Shown here piece after piece: positions 33,641 through 45,707 of a stretch of 64,000 nt of DNA. Below the pieces are notes generated by a model. It was not told the DNA's origin and did not search any database. It worked only from the letters and a program-made list of their open reading frames with translations. A program made the translations under genes and the position numbers. Source of the stretch: Halicephalobus mephisto (taxonomy: Eukaryota; Nematoda; Chromadorea; Rhabditida; Panagrolaimidae); assembly GCA_009193035.1 (NCBI GenBank), contig SWDT01000016.1, positions 248,001 through 312,000 of the forward strand, given 5' to 3'. Numbering within the stretch: position 1 is the first letter of the stretch; every line of letters starts with the position of its first letter.

Positions 33641-33898
33641 ATGGCTGCCTGGGATCATCAACTCCGTGAAATGTTCAACCTTCACGATAAGGACATGTCT
33701 GGCTCCATCGGCAAGGAAGACATCATATGCATGCTTCTGGCCGCCGACAAGGATGAACAACGTGATCCCATTTTCAAGACCAACTTGAAGTTCCTCATTA
33801 ACGTCATCAAAAGTGCTGATGTGGACGGTGATCAGAAAATCAGCTTCGAAGAATTCAAACAATATATTGAAAAAGCCAACGAAGAAGCTACTAAGTAA
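33641..33898 (+). CDS. small two-EF-hand calcium-binding protein
   Basis: A single exon of 85 residues. EF-hand 1 is DKDMSGSIGKED (residues 16-27), with Asp rather than Glu at position 12. EF-hand 2 is DVDGDQKISFEE (residues 60-71), with all canonical ligands. The two are linked by a helix. This is the size and layout of calbindin-D9k or S100-like sensors or a half-calmodulin, but it is not clearly either. It probably binds Ca2+ in the cytosol; the partner is unknown. ATAAATTTAG lies 10 nt before the ATG. Confidence 0.87.
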   Translation: MAAWDHQLREMFNLHDKDMSGSIGKEDIICMLLAADKDEQRDPIFKTNLKFLINVIKSADVDGDQKISFEEFKQYIEKANEEATK

Positions 33899-34119
33899 TC
33901 TAAAATTCTGAACAAACTCAATTTTAATTTTTCTTAATGATTTCGAATTTCTTTCCAAGACAATTTTGTGAAATTATATAGTTTTTCTTTAATAAAAGTT
34001 TCGTAATAATATTTCTGATTTTGTATATAAAGCTGAGGAAATTAGTTTTAAGAAGATGCAACATTATGATTACAGAGAAAATTTTAATTTTCTTGCGATT
34101 TAAAATATTAAAAACTTTG

Positions 34120-34415
34120 TAATATTTCATGATAGAAAATTTTGTAATTTTTCTGTAACATTTCATCACAAAAATTACTGTAATTTTTCTGTAATATTTC
34201 ATCACAAAAATTACTGTAATTTTTCTGTAATATTTCATCACAAAAATTACTGTAATTTTTCTATAACACTTCATCACAAAAATTACTGTAATTTTTATGT
34301 AACATTTCATCACAAAAATTACTGTAATTTTTCTATAATATTTCATCACTAAAATTACTGTAATTTTTCTATAGTATTTCACCACTAAAATTACTGTAAT
34401 TTTTATGTGAAATTT
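34120..34415. repeat. 35-bp AT-rich minisatellite
   Basis: About eight copies of a unit containing catcacaaaaattactg followed by taatttttctgtaatatt. Units differ at a few positions. It lies between the convergent EF-hand and NKCC genes and creates a spurious repetitive frame on the minus strand. Confidence 0.9.
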
Positions 34416-34610
34416 TACATAACTTTTATTAGATGTTATGATTTTTTGTAAGAAATGTGATTTTCATTGTGAATTAGAAATATTTATAAAAACCATAACA
34501 ATTTTGTTATGTTTTATCACAGTTGACGATTGTTACGGAAATCTCATAATAATGATGTTTTGTATTTGTTACAAAGGCAGAAGTTGCAACTTTTATGATT
34601 ACGGTATATT

Positions 34611-37600
34611 CTACATGTAGAAACTTAAAACACTAGTCTGGTTCCCCCTAATCAACAGCACTGGCGGCAGGTTCCTCGTCATCACGTCAAGCCAGGCCAA
34701 GTAAAGACAAGCACTGACATCGGCTCTGGGGATCGGCAAGGTGACGACGATGAGATTGGACTTAGCTGAATGTTGCTGCAAGAGCTCTCGAGTCCTCAGC
34801 TGTCTCATTGTCCTTCTCCTCTGTTTCTGAAGTTCGTAGTCTTGAATAAATCCAGAAGTATCTTCTCTAGAATCTGCTTTCCAGTTTTTTATGGTGTTTT
34901 CGAAATCATTAATCGTAGAAAATTTGGGCATTGTCCCGATATCTCTAATGACTTTGACATCACTAAATCCGATTCTGAATTTTGTCAACATGGCTATCAT
35001 GGCCTCCTCGTTAACTTCGACCATAGCTCGGGAACTTGCGAGGATGAAAATCCGGAGGTCGGCTCCTTCAAGGTAGCTCTTGGGTAGACGAAGCAAGTGG
35101 GGAATGAGTAAAGTCAGACCTCCGTCGTCATAAAGCCACCAGACGTCGATTTTTCCTTTTTTCACCCGATGATGAAAACGATTTATTTCGAAATTCAGTT
35201 TTTGTTGAAGTTCGAAAAGTTTTGGTTTTCTAAAAATCAGTTCATAAATTAAAAAAATCAAAATTTACACGCAACATGCGGATTGTTATTATTTTTGACG
35301 TGGTGGAAAAAATACACTTTTCAATGACGTTTAAAAATCAGAGATCTTTTTGTTTCATACTTGATCCCTTGTTTTTTCTAAAAGCTGAGTCAACTCTAGC
35401 AATTTCAAGATTCTGTTTACTTACTTATAAAAACTTAAGAAATACTTGAATTCAAAGGGAATCCCATGCGATTAATTTCATTTCTTTCGTTTTAGGATCT
35501 GCTAGGACAGAAAACAGAAGTATAATGATAATCCTCACTAGTACAATAAGACAAAGATGGAATCATTATATACCTCCCACAAAAGACAACCGAGAGTCAC
35601 TCATGGCCTACAGTATTCCATGCTCCCTGATATTCAAGCTATCGCTTCAAGTCCTCTCTTCCAGTCTAGTTTCTCTCTCAGCAGGACCTTTGTCAAAAAA
35701 CTTACTTTCCTATTTCTTCCGAAGATTCGTCATCTTTTTCCTCAAGACTGAAAGTAACCGGTGGACGTCTCTCCGAGGGAGATCCTGTCAGATGTCTTCC
35801 ATTACTGTTTGCACTGCTCCCATTGAATGAAGGTTTTTCTTTCTGTGAAAATCCATTCATGGAAGATATGGAATTTTTGATAAGAGTTGAGATCATCGTT
35901 CCTGTTGTTTGCCTTGGAGACTCCTCAGAAAACATCCATTTGTCCGAGTAAAATCTATAGGCTGAAATGCGGTACTTATTAGATAATTCTAAATTTGTCT
36001 TACTGTGGATATGAGGATATAGATGAACATGATTGTTTTCCGACTTAGAATTGTTATTCTTGGTAATGTTCATCCGGAGCTCCAGCATGTCGTTGTCTGC
36101 AAAGTCCTCTGTGGAATTCTCATTTCGTTTCAAGACATTTAAGCCACTTTCTTTCAATTCTAGTAGGTCTTCTGAATAATCGAATCCACCCGTCTCATTC
36201 CGCAGAATCATGACACCATAGTTGGCTTCAAATGCGTCTCGGAGGATCCCCACGTATTCATCGATGTCTTTTATCTTTTCCCTCGGCAATTCTGACCAGT
36301 TATCTTTGAATCCAATCATGAGCACGTTGGGTCTGAGTTTCCCAAGACCGCAAGTCTGGAGAAAAGACCGCGATCCTGCACGAAGACTCTCGCTGGCTAC
36401 AGAAGTGTAGAAGGCTTTAATCTTGTTGCCTTTGAGCCACTGTTCAAGACAAGTTGTCAGTTTTGCCTGAGATTGGAAGAAAAAGTCAGTTACAGTATAC
36501 TGAAATCAGTTTTCGATCATGATGTTCCAGCACATGTCAGCTGTATTTTAACAGTTTTTAAATTTTCATAAAGGTTTTAATTTCGTAAAAGCTTCCAGAA
36601 TTCAGTGAAAACTTTGAATTTTTTAGAATTTCCTAGAATCCGGTAAAACACTGGAATTAATACCTGAAAAAACTTCAACAGTTTCCAGAAGCTCCTACAA
36701 GATTCTAATAAACGAAAATTACAGAAAATATTCTCGTGCAAATAGTCATTTTTAAATGTTTTCTCGACATCTCGTCTTCTGGACCCTGTGGTTATATGCT
36801 GTTTTCGCTGCTCCCCAAACGAAAACCCTACCGGTATGACATGTGCCGCTAACAGTACACTGTCTCCTTTTGTGATACTGCTGGCGAAATCCAACAACGG
36901 TATTCTGCTTGCGGGATTCCCAATCATCAGTAACAACTGCGGTCGGTAGTTCTTAACGTGAATCTCCGTGGTCGTCAGTTTATGGAGATTGGTCAAGGCG
37001 TTTCTGTAAATATGGGCTTGATTAGTGTCTCCCCAGTTGACTTCTGGATGGTAGTAGTGGAAGTAGCCAATTGTCATCAAGAACAAAATCACTGTAACCA
37101 CAGAATAGACTATGCTTATCGCGAACATGGAGATGATGCAAATTGCGGCTCCGAAGAGAGATACCCACATGTTGTAATAGGGGAACGTGGGTCTCCATCC
37201 AGGGGAACGGACAAAAGAGGCGTCGAAACAGGCGTAATTGACCAGGGCGTACGTGACCATGAACAAATTGGTTACGATGAAGTTGAGAGCGTTCAGGTCC
37301 CCAACGAGACAAAGACCCATGGTCAGCATCGCGAAGAAGACATAGGCTCTTCGGGGTTCCTTGTTGGGGCCGTATTCTTTTGTAAAGTACTTCATGTATG
37401 GGAAAAGCCTGTCTTTGCAGATGGCTTGGAAGATGATCGGGCCTTGGTCGAGGTTCGTCATTGTGGAGCCTACAGTCATCCCCAGCATGCCTAAGACGAT
37501 TAGAGGTCTCCAGGCGCATTCCAGCTCAGCTACCTGGAATCACCACTTTATTGTAAAAATTAGAAATAATACTCTCAAGAAATCATCTCGACACGAATTC

Positions 37601-40600
37601 TCAGAAGCTAAAGTGGATTGCATTTTGGCTGTTGTGTCATGGACATTTCGTAATTTTGCACTATTTCGTAAGCGCTGTTTTAGAGTCAGACTCTGCCTAG
37701 ATGGATTAGAAACCTGTGGATTAGGATTCACAAAATACAAAACCCTCCATCCACCCTCGAAGGTTGAGTGCTATATATCAGCAAGCATTAAAAACCACAA
37801 TTAACACCGCAATACCGCATAGGAAACATGTTGCTTTATTTATTTTGAGAGATTATGCTTGGTAATAAGTTTTTCCAAAAATTCTTTTTTTCTTTGCTCG
37901 TCTCATTCAATTGCTCATTTCATTCTTTCTGTCAAGAATAACCACAACGTTCTAATAAAAACAAGTTCGTCCTTCCGCTCGCTGGCGGCTCCCCTTTTCG
38001 GACTCTTTCGGTCTTTTCATTCGGTGCTCCTTTGCCACAATGTGCTGCGGAGTCGAGCCCATTCCCCTCGAAAAACAAAACCATTTCCTTTCAAATCTAA
38101 ATTTCCTAGGAAAAAATCAACCAAGAGCCTGCCAGGTGAAGCCTTAATCAGAGTACTCCGGAAGATTACTTGGTTGGGGCAATGGTTTTTGAGTTTTTCG
38201 AATTAGAATTTTTTTATTTTTAAAATTTAATAAGACTCGGAAATTGAGCAAGGTTTTAAAACTTTCTAGAATCTAATGGAAATCTGAATTGAACACTTGA
38301 AATCGGTCATTTTAGAATTTCCCAGAAGATTTGGGTAATTCGTGTCGAGACCAGCATTGTACCATTTGAGTGTACGTTGAGAGACCAAAAGCCAAGCGAA
38401 GACCTGCAGTGAGGATCCACTGATTTGCCAGATTTGTCACGGACCCGTCAATCCGTTAGTGAACGAGCGAGTTCGATGACAAAGGACAAGAGAACAAGAT
38501 TTTGAGAAATATCAGATTCTGGAGATCCATTGAAAATTCAATTTATTATTTAACTTAACATGATGAACAAGTTACGGTGGGATATGGCAGACTGAGGGAT
38601 TTTCAAAGTGATTAAAATCATAAACTCTATTGCTCGAGACCGTGCGATACGAATTTCGTAATTGTTGGATTGTGCGTGATCTATTTGAACGCAAGCCACA
38701 CCGCGTTGGTCCCGAAGGGAAATACCCTGAGGACCAACGAAAGGCGTACGATTGCGAATTGGTAGCAATTTGGAGATTGCGCAATAATTGTGCTAGAGTT
38801 GTGTTTTATCTCGTGCCTGAGGCCCCAATAAAGTTTTTTCCATATATTTTTGTCTACACGCGGATCCGGATTCCCCAGCGACGATCCAATAGTAATACTT
38901 CCTATTTCTAATTTTTACAATTGCGTAATTACTCCAACTTACTTGGTGGTAATTCATCAAGCCGTATTTGCAGCTATAATCCTCCACGCATTTTGGTTTT
39001 TTCCACATTTCGGTGATATTGTCGAATTCCACAGCATGGACTCCATCTGCATCCCTCAGCATCGTGGCTCCTGCAGCGACGACTCCGACTATGTACATTA
39101 CTGTAGTAGTGGAGATGCAGGAAAACAACCCTATCGCGACGTCTCTTCCTGGATTCTGGAGCTGGTCCACGTACATCGTTGCCGCCATCATCCCTGTGAA
39201 CCCCGGGAAGAAAACCGCGAATACTGTAACTATGCTTTCTCCATGACGGTAATCTGGCCAGAGATTCATTTCTGCGGTTTTCGGGGAATATCCAGTGACT
39301 CCCTTGACTGCCTGCTCTGGGGTCACCGGAAGAAGGGTCCCGATCATCCAGTTACAGTAGGAAATAAAATAAGTGGAAAAAAAGAAAATAGTAAATGAAT
39401 TTTCAATTTGAGGCCCGGCGAAAGTGAGCAACATTAATATCACACAAATAACTAAAATTTAAAATTAATCGAAATTGTTTAAATAATGTCTTACTGAGTG
39501 AAAAAACTCGGTTGTCAGAAACACTTCCGGAAGTCAAGAAACCGTAACCGGCATCCACCAAGAGATCAGAAATGAACTCGGCTATCCCGACGATGTAGAG
39601 TGCTGCCATGCCGATGTTGGCAATCGCGAAAATTACTCCAATACAACCCCCCAATTCGGGACCGAGGGCACGGGACACGACGTAGTAGAGACCCCCCTTC
39701 TTCGGAACCCCGTTCGAGCAGATCCCCGTCAGAGACAGAGCTGTTATGAGGATCACGAAACTGGAAAAAAGAACAACAACTATTCCGGATACTGTAAAAA
39801 CCGAAAATTAGAAAGTAAATTTACCACATCTAAGAGAATTTTCACTTTTAACTCAAAATCAACTGCTGTATTTTCGAGATTTTTTAAATACGAATTTTCT
39901 ATAAAAATATTTTGTTTTAGATCACTTAAAATTAAACAAAATAATGTAGAATTTTAAAACGGAAAAATGAATTTTAAAAGTTAGAGATTTGAAGAAGTTT
40001 TCCGAAAAAAGATTTCAAAAATTATTGCGGTAAAAAATAAATCGTTTTGAGACTAAAACAACTTACAGATCCCGGCTTGTCCTGCTACATACCCCATTCT
40101 CAAATACAGTAGTGTTCCGACAATGCTAGTGAACGACGGGATGTAGACCCCCATGAACCATCCGAAGGGTTTTTCTTTTGTCTTTTTTGGTTTCAGATGG
40201 AGGGGCTCTACTCCGGCTTCAACCTCAGCATCCCTTCTGGAGTCACTGGACGATGTTCTTTCCTGGACATTGTTTGCCGATGAATTATTTTTTGATTTTC
40301 TTCCGTAAATCAATTCTGCCACTGAAGCTCTGGTGATTTTTTGAATTGTAGTACGGTAAAAGTCGATGTGTGGAGGTTTTTCGAGGGATAAGTACTCGTA
40401 GTTGTGAATAGTGTCGAGATTACAGTCATGAGAAGTTGTAATTTTCGAGATTTTCCTGACAACATTTTTCTGATCTTCAAGGATTATTGGAAGACTATGG
40501 TGACGTCTGAGAGTGTCTTTTTTGACTGTCCCCTGAGGGGAATAGACGTCGATTGAACTGGATCTTGAAAATCTTTTTCTCCCTGATTCTAACGAAAATT

Positions 40601-40679
40601 GAAACTTAGTATGAGTGTTTTCAATATCGTAATCCGCGACATCTGAAGCCCTAGTCGAAGTGCTCAGAGAATCTTCCAT
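34611..40679 (-). CDS. nkcc-1: Na-K-2Cl cotransporter, SLC12 NKCC type
   Basis: The start at 40679 directly follows GGCTTTCCAG. A cytosolic Ser-rich N-terminus leads to the first membrane segments (GWFMGVYIPSFTSIVGTLLYLRMGYV). The next exons give GVPKKGGLYYVVSRALGPELGG, AVFFPGFTGMMAAT, LGMLGMTVGSTMTNLDQGPIIFQAI, and RRAYVFFAMLTMGLCLVGDLNALNFIVTNLF, all hallmark SLC12 segments. The extracellular region between TM7 and TM8 has paired cysteines (KCVEDYSCKYG). The cytosolic C-terminal domain is complete (WWLYDDGGLTLLIPHLL) and ends LPPVLLIRGNQTSVLSFYM, the NKCC ending rather than the KCC one. Family members import Na+, K+ and Cl- and regulate cell volume. The protein has about 1,000 residues. One intron of about 1.4 kb (37534-38942) contains two repeat insertions. 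Confidence 0.93.
37655..37822. repeat. dispersed repeat copy in an nkcc-1 intron
   Basis: Best-preserved member of the family seen at 11405-11567 and 26988-27100. Shared blocks: atttcgtaa, gtctgcctagat, ttagaaacctgtggattaggat, and cattaaaaaccacaattaacaccg at the end. No coding capacity. Confidence 0.6.
38704..38890 (+). mobile_element. short dispersed element, copy 1 (inverted-repeat head)
   Basis: Begins with CGTTGGTCC (38704-38712), an 18-bp loop, then GGACCAACG (38731-38739). About 150 bp follow that align with 52859-53010: aaaggcgtacgattgcg, gagttgtgttttatctcgtg and gtctacacgcg. Non-coding and probably a non-autonomous element or SINE. It lies in an nkcc-1 intron, ending about 50 bp from the donor site. 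Confidence 0.7.
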
Positions 40680-42936
40680 CTGGAAAGCCGAACTTAGACT
40701 TAACAAATCACAAAACTTTAATCAATTAAATTTTCCAAACTCAAATTTTTCAAAAATGTATTTAAAATCTGGAACCCGAGTTTATTGAAGTTTTTTCTAA
40801 AATATGACAATTCAGAAAATCTATAATTTCTGATTTTTACTTTTTAAAGTTATTTTTGAAAAAATAAGTTATAATTGATCGAAGAACTTTATTTAATCAC
40901 AAAAATAATTATTAAAATTAGTAAAGTTGAAATAGATAATTATTAAATTGGAAACAAATCATTGCAAATTCGAAAAAATATACGAAAGTTGTTTTTTGTT
41001 TTTCCTAATTTTTCATATATGAAATCCGACTTATTTACTCAATTCTGTCGTTTTAGAAAATTATTCAATAAAATTCAAAGTTAATCCTGGATAAATACTA
41101 GACAAAATTAACTACAATTTATTTTAGAATCCTGACATAATTAAAGTTAAATTTTTATCTTTTATAAAAAATCAAAATTTATATTAAAATAAGTTTTTAG
41201 TACCGTAATATGCAAAAATTATTCAAAAACAAAGACGCTTAAAGTAGTAACAACGAAACCACAAGTCATTTAATACTTTTGTTTTCCATAAAATCGAAAT
41301 ATTTACTGCTGTTTCTATCTACCTCAAGTCATTAAATTCATCCAAAAAAGGTTTTTTTAATCAATTAAATTTTATCACTACTTGTATTCGACGACGATGA
41401 TTCTCGGTGTGTCTTTCATCAGACAAGCAGTTCGACAGAAGTTCAAGTATCATTTTATTCAATTTGATTCTAGTCCAGAGATCAGACAAAATTTTTGAAA
41501 ACTATTCGGAAATCATGTCCTTGGCCGTAAATTGTGCGTCTTGTTGCTACTTTTTGGAGAAAATTTCCGTAACGACTTCGAAAAAAACCTTTCATTGTTC
41601 TGATGAGTCTGAAACCATAAAACGATCGTTGATTTCTCAATGAGTAAAATGACCAGAAAGTGATCTCACTGACGGTTTTATTTTGAAATTCAGTTATAGT
41701 CAAAATAGGATACAGTACACTAGTTTTAGGTTCGAATCGTGAGAGTGAAGACAGACAGAAGATTTTTCGTGAGTTAAGGATAACTTTCATCAGATTATGG
41801 TTTTGGATTGATTCGGTCAATTACTGATTTGGGGATCGAGGAGGAAATACATGATGGATACTGTAGAATAAAAAATTAAGAGTTCCAGGATTGGGAAAGT
41901 ACTGTGGATTCTGACTTGTTCTATCTTTTCTTTGTCCTTGCTCTTAGGATAACTTATTTCGCATTTATTTCGTAATAGTTAGGTCTTACAAGACACGGAT
42001 ATAATTAAAGAACAATTTAGTAATTTAAGAACTCCCGATAAATTGCTTTAATACCGTCTGGGGAACATTATGTAAGTCTTGAATTTTGTCAGAACAAACT
42101 AAAGAAATATGTGCTTTACATCAAATTCAGCTCGTAGTGAAACAGCCTAGATTGCATTTTCGGTCAAATATTTGGATGACAGAAACTCCTATGATTGACT
42201 GGATTCCGTGAAAATAGATTTGGCGGTTTATGTTATGTTCGAGGTCGAGAATGAAAATCATCACTTTTTTAAGAGCGATTAAGTCTATATAATCAAAAAT
42301 TAAGTTTTCTATAATTACCAAATTAATTATGAAGGTTCCAGAAATCTGAATATCTACACACAAAAACGCGTGACTTTTGGGTTCGTAACAATTACAAAAT
42401 ATAACACAAATATGACATAATCGTCACATTTTTTATGAATATTTGGTATTTGTGACGAAAATTAGGAATAATAGCGACGATTTGCATTTGTTACTGGACC
42501 AGAAGTTTGGGTTTTGTGTGTAGTCAAAGCACAACTTGAATTGTGCGATTTGAAGTCCAAATTTACACGAAATAAGTATTTCTAAATTTGATCCCAACAC
42601 AGATAAAAATCCAAAAAATATCTATCACTTACTTTCCTGACAGATTTTCAATGATTTCAATGATTTTCCTAATTCGTTTTTTATATTTTTAAAATTTTGT
42701 AAACTTCCAATCAGTACTTAAAATTAAAAATTAAATTTGACTATAACTTTTTTCAATAATTTAAAAGGCAAGTTCTCAATAATCTTTAAATAAATCAATG
42801 AAACAAAGGTGGGTGGTTCGATCATCCTGGATTACAGCTGCAGGAACAGCGCCCCCACTTTTTGCTTTCTGCCGATCCAAACAGCCGGCCTTATTGATTG
42901 CTTCCTCATTGTTTTCTTTTATTTTTTTTGGTAAGA
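40680..42936. other. intergenic region between nkcc-1 and the MARVEL gene
   Basis: 2.3 kb of AT-rich DNA. It holds the 14-bp palindrome TTTCATATATGAAA at 41011-41024 and a MITE-like element at 42354-42523. Reading frames across 41400-41820 overlap on both strands and do not look like protein. It should contain both promoters. Confidence 0.4.
42354..42523. mobile_element. MITE-like element with CTACACACAAAA termini
   Basis: CTACACACAAAA at 42354-42365 is inverted exactly at 42512-42523 (TTTTGTGTGTAG). A second inner pair, gtaacaa/ttgttac, extends the terminal inverted repeats. The 170-bp element is AT-rich and non-coding. No clear target-site duplication is visible. Confidence 0.6.
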
Positions 42937-44609
42937 ATGTACGAAGAATCAAGGACCTACGTGACAACCACGAGGGCAGAATATCAGCCTTACGAACTCC
43001 ATGAAGTCTCCGGATGTGGACCTCAACTGGATCTGGAGTACTTGAGGACCTTGCCCGGCATGTTGAAGTTGGCAGCTATTGTGAGTTTTAACTATTAAAA
43101 ATTGAAAATTAATGAAAAAAGTTAATTTTACAATTCTTAAATTTCGATATTTTTGGATTAAAAATTAATTAAAATAATGTCCAAAATCCAACAATAATTC
43201 GAAAAACGATTTTTGCATTTTTCCATTTGTGATCGTCATTGAAATGAAGATGAATAACGTCCGTGAATCAGACAATGACTAAGAAAAATTATTTTTTCGG
43301 GTTTTATTTAAATTTTTGCAATAATCAAATTTTAGAAAAAAGTAATAATATTTACGAAACTTAAACATTTTTGAAATTTATTTCTACAATTTTTTAATAA
43401 CTTCAACAAAATTTAAAAATTTTTTAAAATTAATTAAACTCAAGAAAATAAAATAACCTGTCTAAGATAACTTTGAAATTGTATTTTTGGACACTATTCA
43501 AATTCATTTTTTGAGTCTGGATAGTGTCCATTTAATTGAGGCAATGATAAATAATAATTTTCGGAATTAATTGTGTTAAAAAAATAAACCAATTTTTTTC
43601 AACTTTGGCTTTTACGTAAATAATTTTATTGTTTCTGATTTTTCGATTGTTTTTATATCAAATAAACGTATGAAAATGAACAAATATAAAAATAACAAAA
43701 AATTAATCTAGTGGTCACAACCCACAATTTCATTAGAAAAAAAATCGTTTTCCATCTCAAGATCCGAGATCAAACAACCTGATTTCTTTTTTTAATAAAT
43801 AATTTTCTCTAAAACAATGATGTTTTAAATTTCGGATTTTATGAATCCCAGAATGGACACTATTCAACTTTCTAAAATCAAACAACACCAAAAATCCGAC
43901 CAATTCTAGGGCTTATGCTTCATGTGTTTCGTCTGTGTCCTCGTCGGGGGTCCAGGTTACTTCCACGGAGTCAGTTTCGCCACCTTTGTTTCCGTTTTCG
44001 GCTTCAGCATTTCCCTCATTTTCCTGCTACTGTATCTCTTCCACGTCGTCGATCAGTACCAGCATCTCCCAATCATTGTTACTGTAAGTAATAACAATAG
44101 ATGACTACAGTAACTGAGTGTCTTTAGGAAATGATTTATTGCTTCGCTTGGACCATCTTCTTCTTCATCGCTGGAAGTGTCCTGGCAGTGGCTTCTGTCA
44201 CTTTCAAAGGAGCCGCTTTCTGGGCCATTGCTGCGGTAGGACCTACCGTAATAAGACCTGAGGAGTTTAAAGAACGCTGTCACTTGACCGATGTATAAAG
44301 TCATATACACGTAATTTCCATTCAAGACCAAAGAAATTTGAATAGTACTTTTCGTGGTTTTAAGTGGAAACTACAAGTATAGGATTTTTTACGTTTTTCA
44401 AGTAATTTTTGTTCTTCAATAATATCCTCAGTTCTATCACGAAGTATTCCTCTGACTTACAGTAACTGCTTTGATTTTAGTTCTTCGCCTTCGGAGCCAT
44501 GTGTGTCTACGCTCTGGACTGTTATCTCAAGTTCCTGGCTTGGAAAAACAACGAAACAGCCCGAGGGGGAGGCGACAGTTACAGTGCTTCCAGATCCCAA
44601 AATATTTGA
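42937..44609 (+). CDS. MARVEL-domain tetraspan membrane protein
   Basis: Four exons (42937-43080, 43910-44083, 44128-44235, 44481-44609) join in phase 0 to about 184 residues. The cytosolic N-terminus MYEESRTYVTTTRAEYQPYELHE is followed by four membrane segments: around GMLKLAAIGLCFMCFVCVLVG, FATFVSVFGFSISLIFLLLYLF, MIYCFAWTIFFFIAGSVLAVAS, and AFWAIAAFFAFGAMCVYALDC. The C-terminus is short, polar and Ser-rich. This matches the MARVEL fold of CMTM/MAL/physin proteins, which work in membrane apposition and vesicle trafficking. The exact subfamily is uncertain. The 829-bp first intron holds a GGACACTATTC/GGATAGTGTCC hairpin. Confidence 0.82.
43489..43529. repeat. GGACACTATTC / GGATAGTGTCC hairpin
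   Basis: The two 11-mers are inverted around a 19-nt spacer in the first intron of the MARVEL gene. The same 11-mers recur at 28.9-29.2 and 61.6-61.8 kb. Confidence 0.7.
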
Positions 44610-45707
44610 ACTTTGAGATAATTCCAGAAGATTTAAACTTGAAATAAAACTTATGCAATATTTACAAAAAGCCGAAATTAATGATTTCAGAGAACTTTTC
44701 GACAAAGGAACTAGTCCAAAATAAAACTTTAAAAATTGATTTAAAATTTGTTAAAATTATTTATAATTTTATTTTTGTCAATGGTAGAATTCATATTTCA
44801 GTGTTTTTTAATTTTGGAAAGTAATGAAACAATGGTGAAATTCATTTCGATTATGAAATTGATCCTTTATCCATTAATATTCGTCTTTGGACAAGTAGAT
44901 AAAATAAGATCAATAAGCAAAAAACCACTGTGCTGAGCTGTCTCCTGAATGATCTTCTTGATTCAGATGGATTAAATAAATAGGGAAAAAGAGCTCAATA
45001 AACTTAATAATTATGGCACTAATGATGATAACCAAGAAACTAAAAAAGTAAATACAATAATTCTTCGAGATTTCTCCTATGAAAAAACTGATCTATATGA
45101 AAAAGTAAAATTAAGTACAATTTTTAAAAGATTATAAAAAGTAGGATTTTTTAAATATTATAAGGAATAACAAAAGCGGAAAATTCCCAAACATAATTCT
45201 GATTTTCAAATACTTCTGTTGTTCAAATTTGATTTCTCGAAGCTTCGAATATTTTTCAAAAAAATCACCAGTCTCGAGTCTATCATGCTGCTAAAATTCA
45301 ACAAGAATGATCCGGTTTTCTGAATTTATAAATATAATTATCAATGGTTGGAGACGAACTACATTCTTGATCAACTAAACCATGAATTATTCGCAAACAT
45401 AAAGTACTTCTATGCTATTGTGTACATTTTATCTTTTTAAAAATTGTTTTTTCTGGATAAATAAATCCATGAATAAGAATCAATTGTTGGGTTTGAAGAA
45501 TCCAAAACCAGTCAAATAAAACATATCCTTCAATCGGTCCCGCAGTGAAAATCATACGTCATAACAACAATGACCACAAAAGACACAACTCTTCTGATTC
45601 CCCGGAACCCCATCCGACAACAATTTTTGTGGCGTAAGCCTCATTTTCATAATCCAAGTGTTTAAAATCATCCATCAATTTTTTGCAGATTTTATTTCAT
45701 CCAAAAA
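44610..45707. other. intergenic region, 44.6-45.7 kb
   Basis: 3' UTR of the MARVEL gene, then AT-rich DNA without protein-like frames. TTTTTTGCAG lies 19 nt before the next ATG. Confidence 0.4.

Noticed and set aside
33924..34385. Minus-strand frame of repeated MKYYRKITVIF units
   Set aside because: Produced by the 35-bp minisatellite, with no other protein features.
42138..42145. CTGTTTCA (minus strand), the motif found upstream of nematode piRNAs
   Set aside because: A single 8-mer is expected by chance about twice in a window of this size, and no cluster is present.
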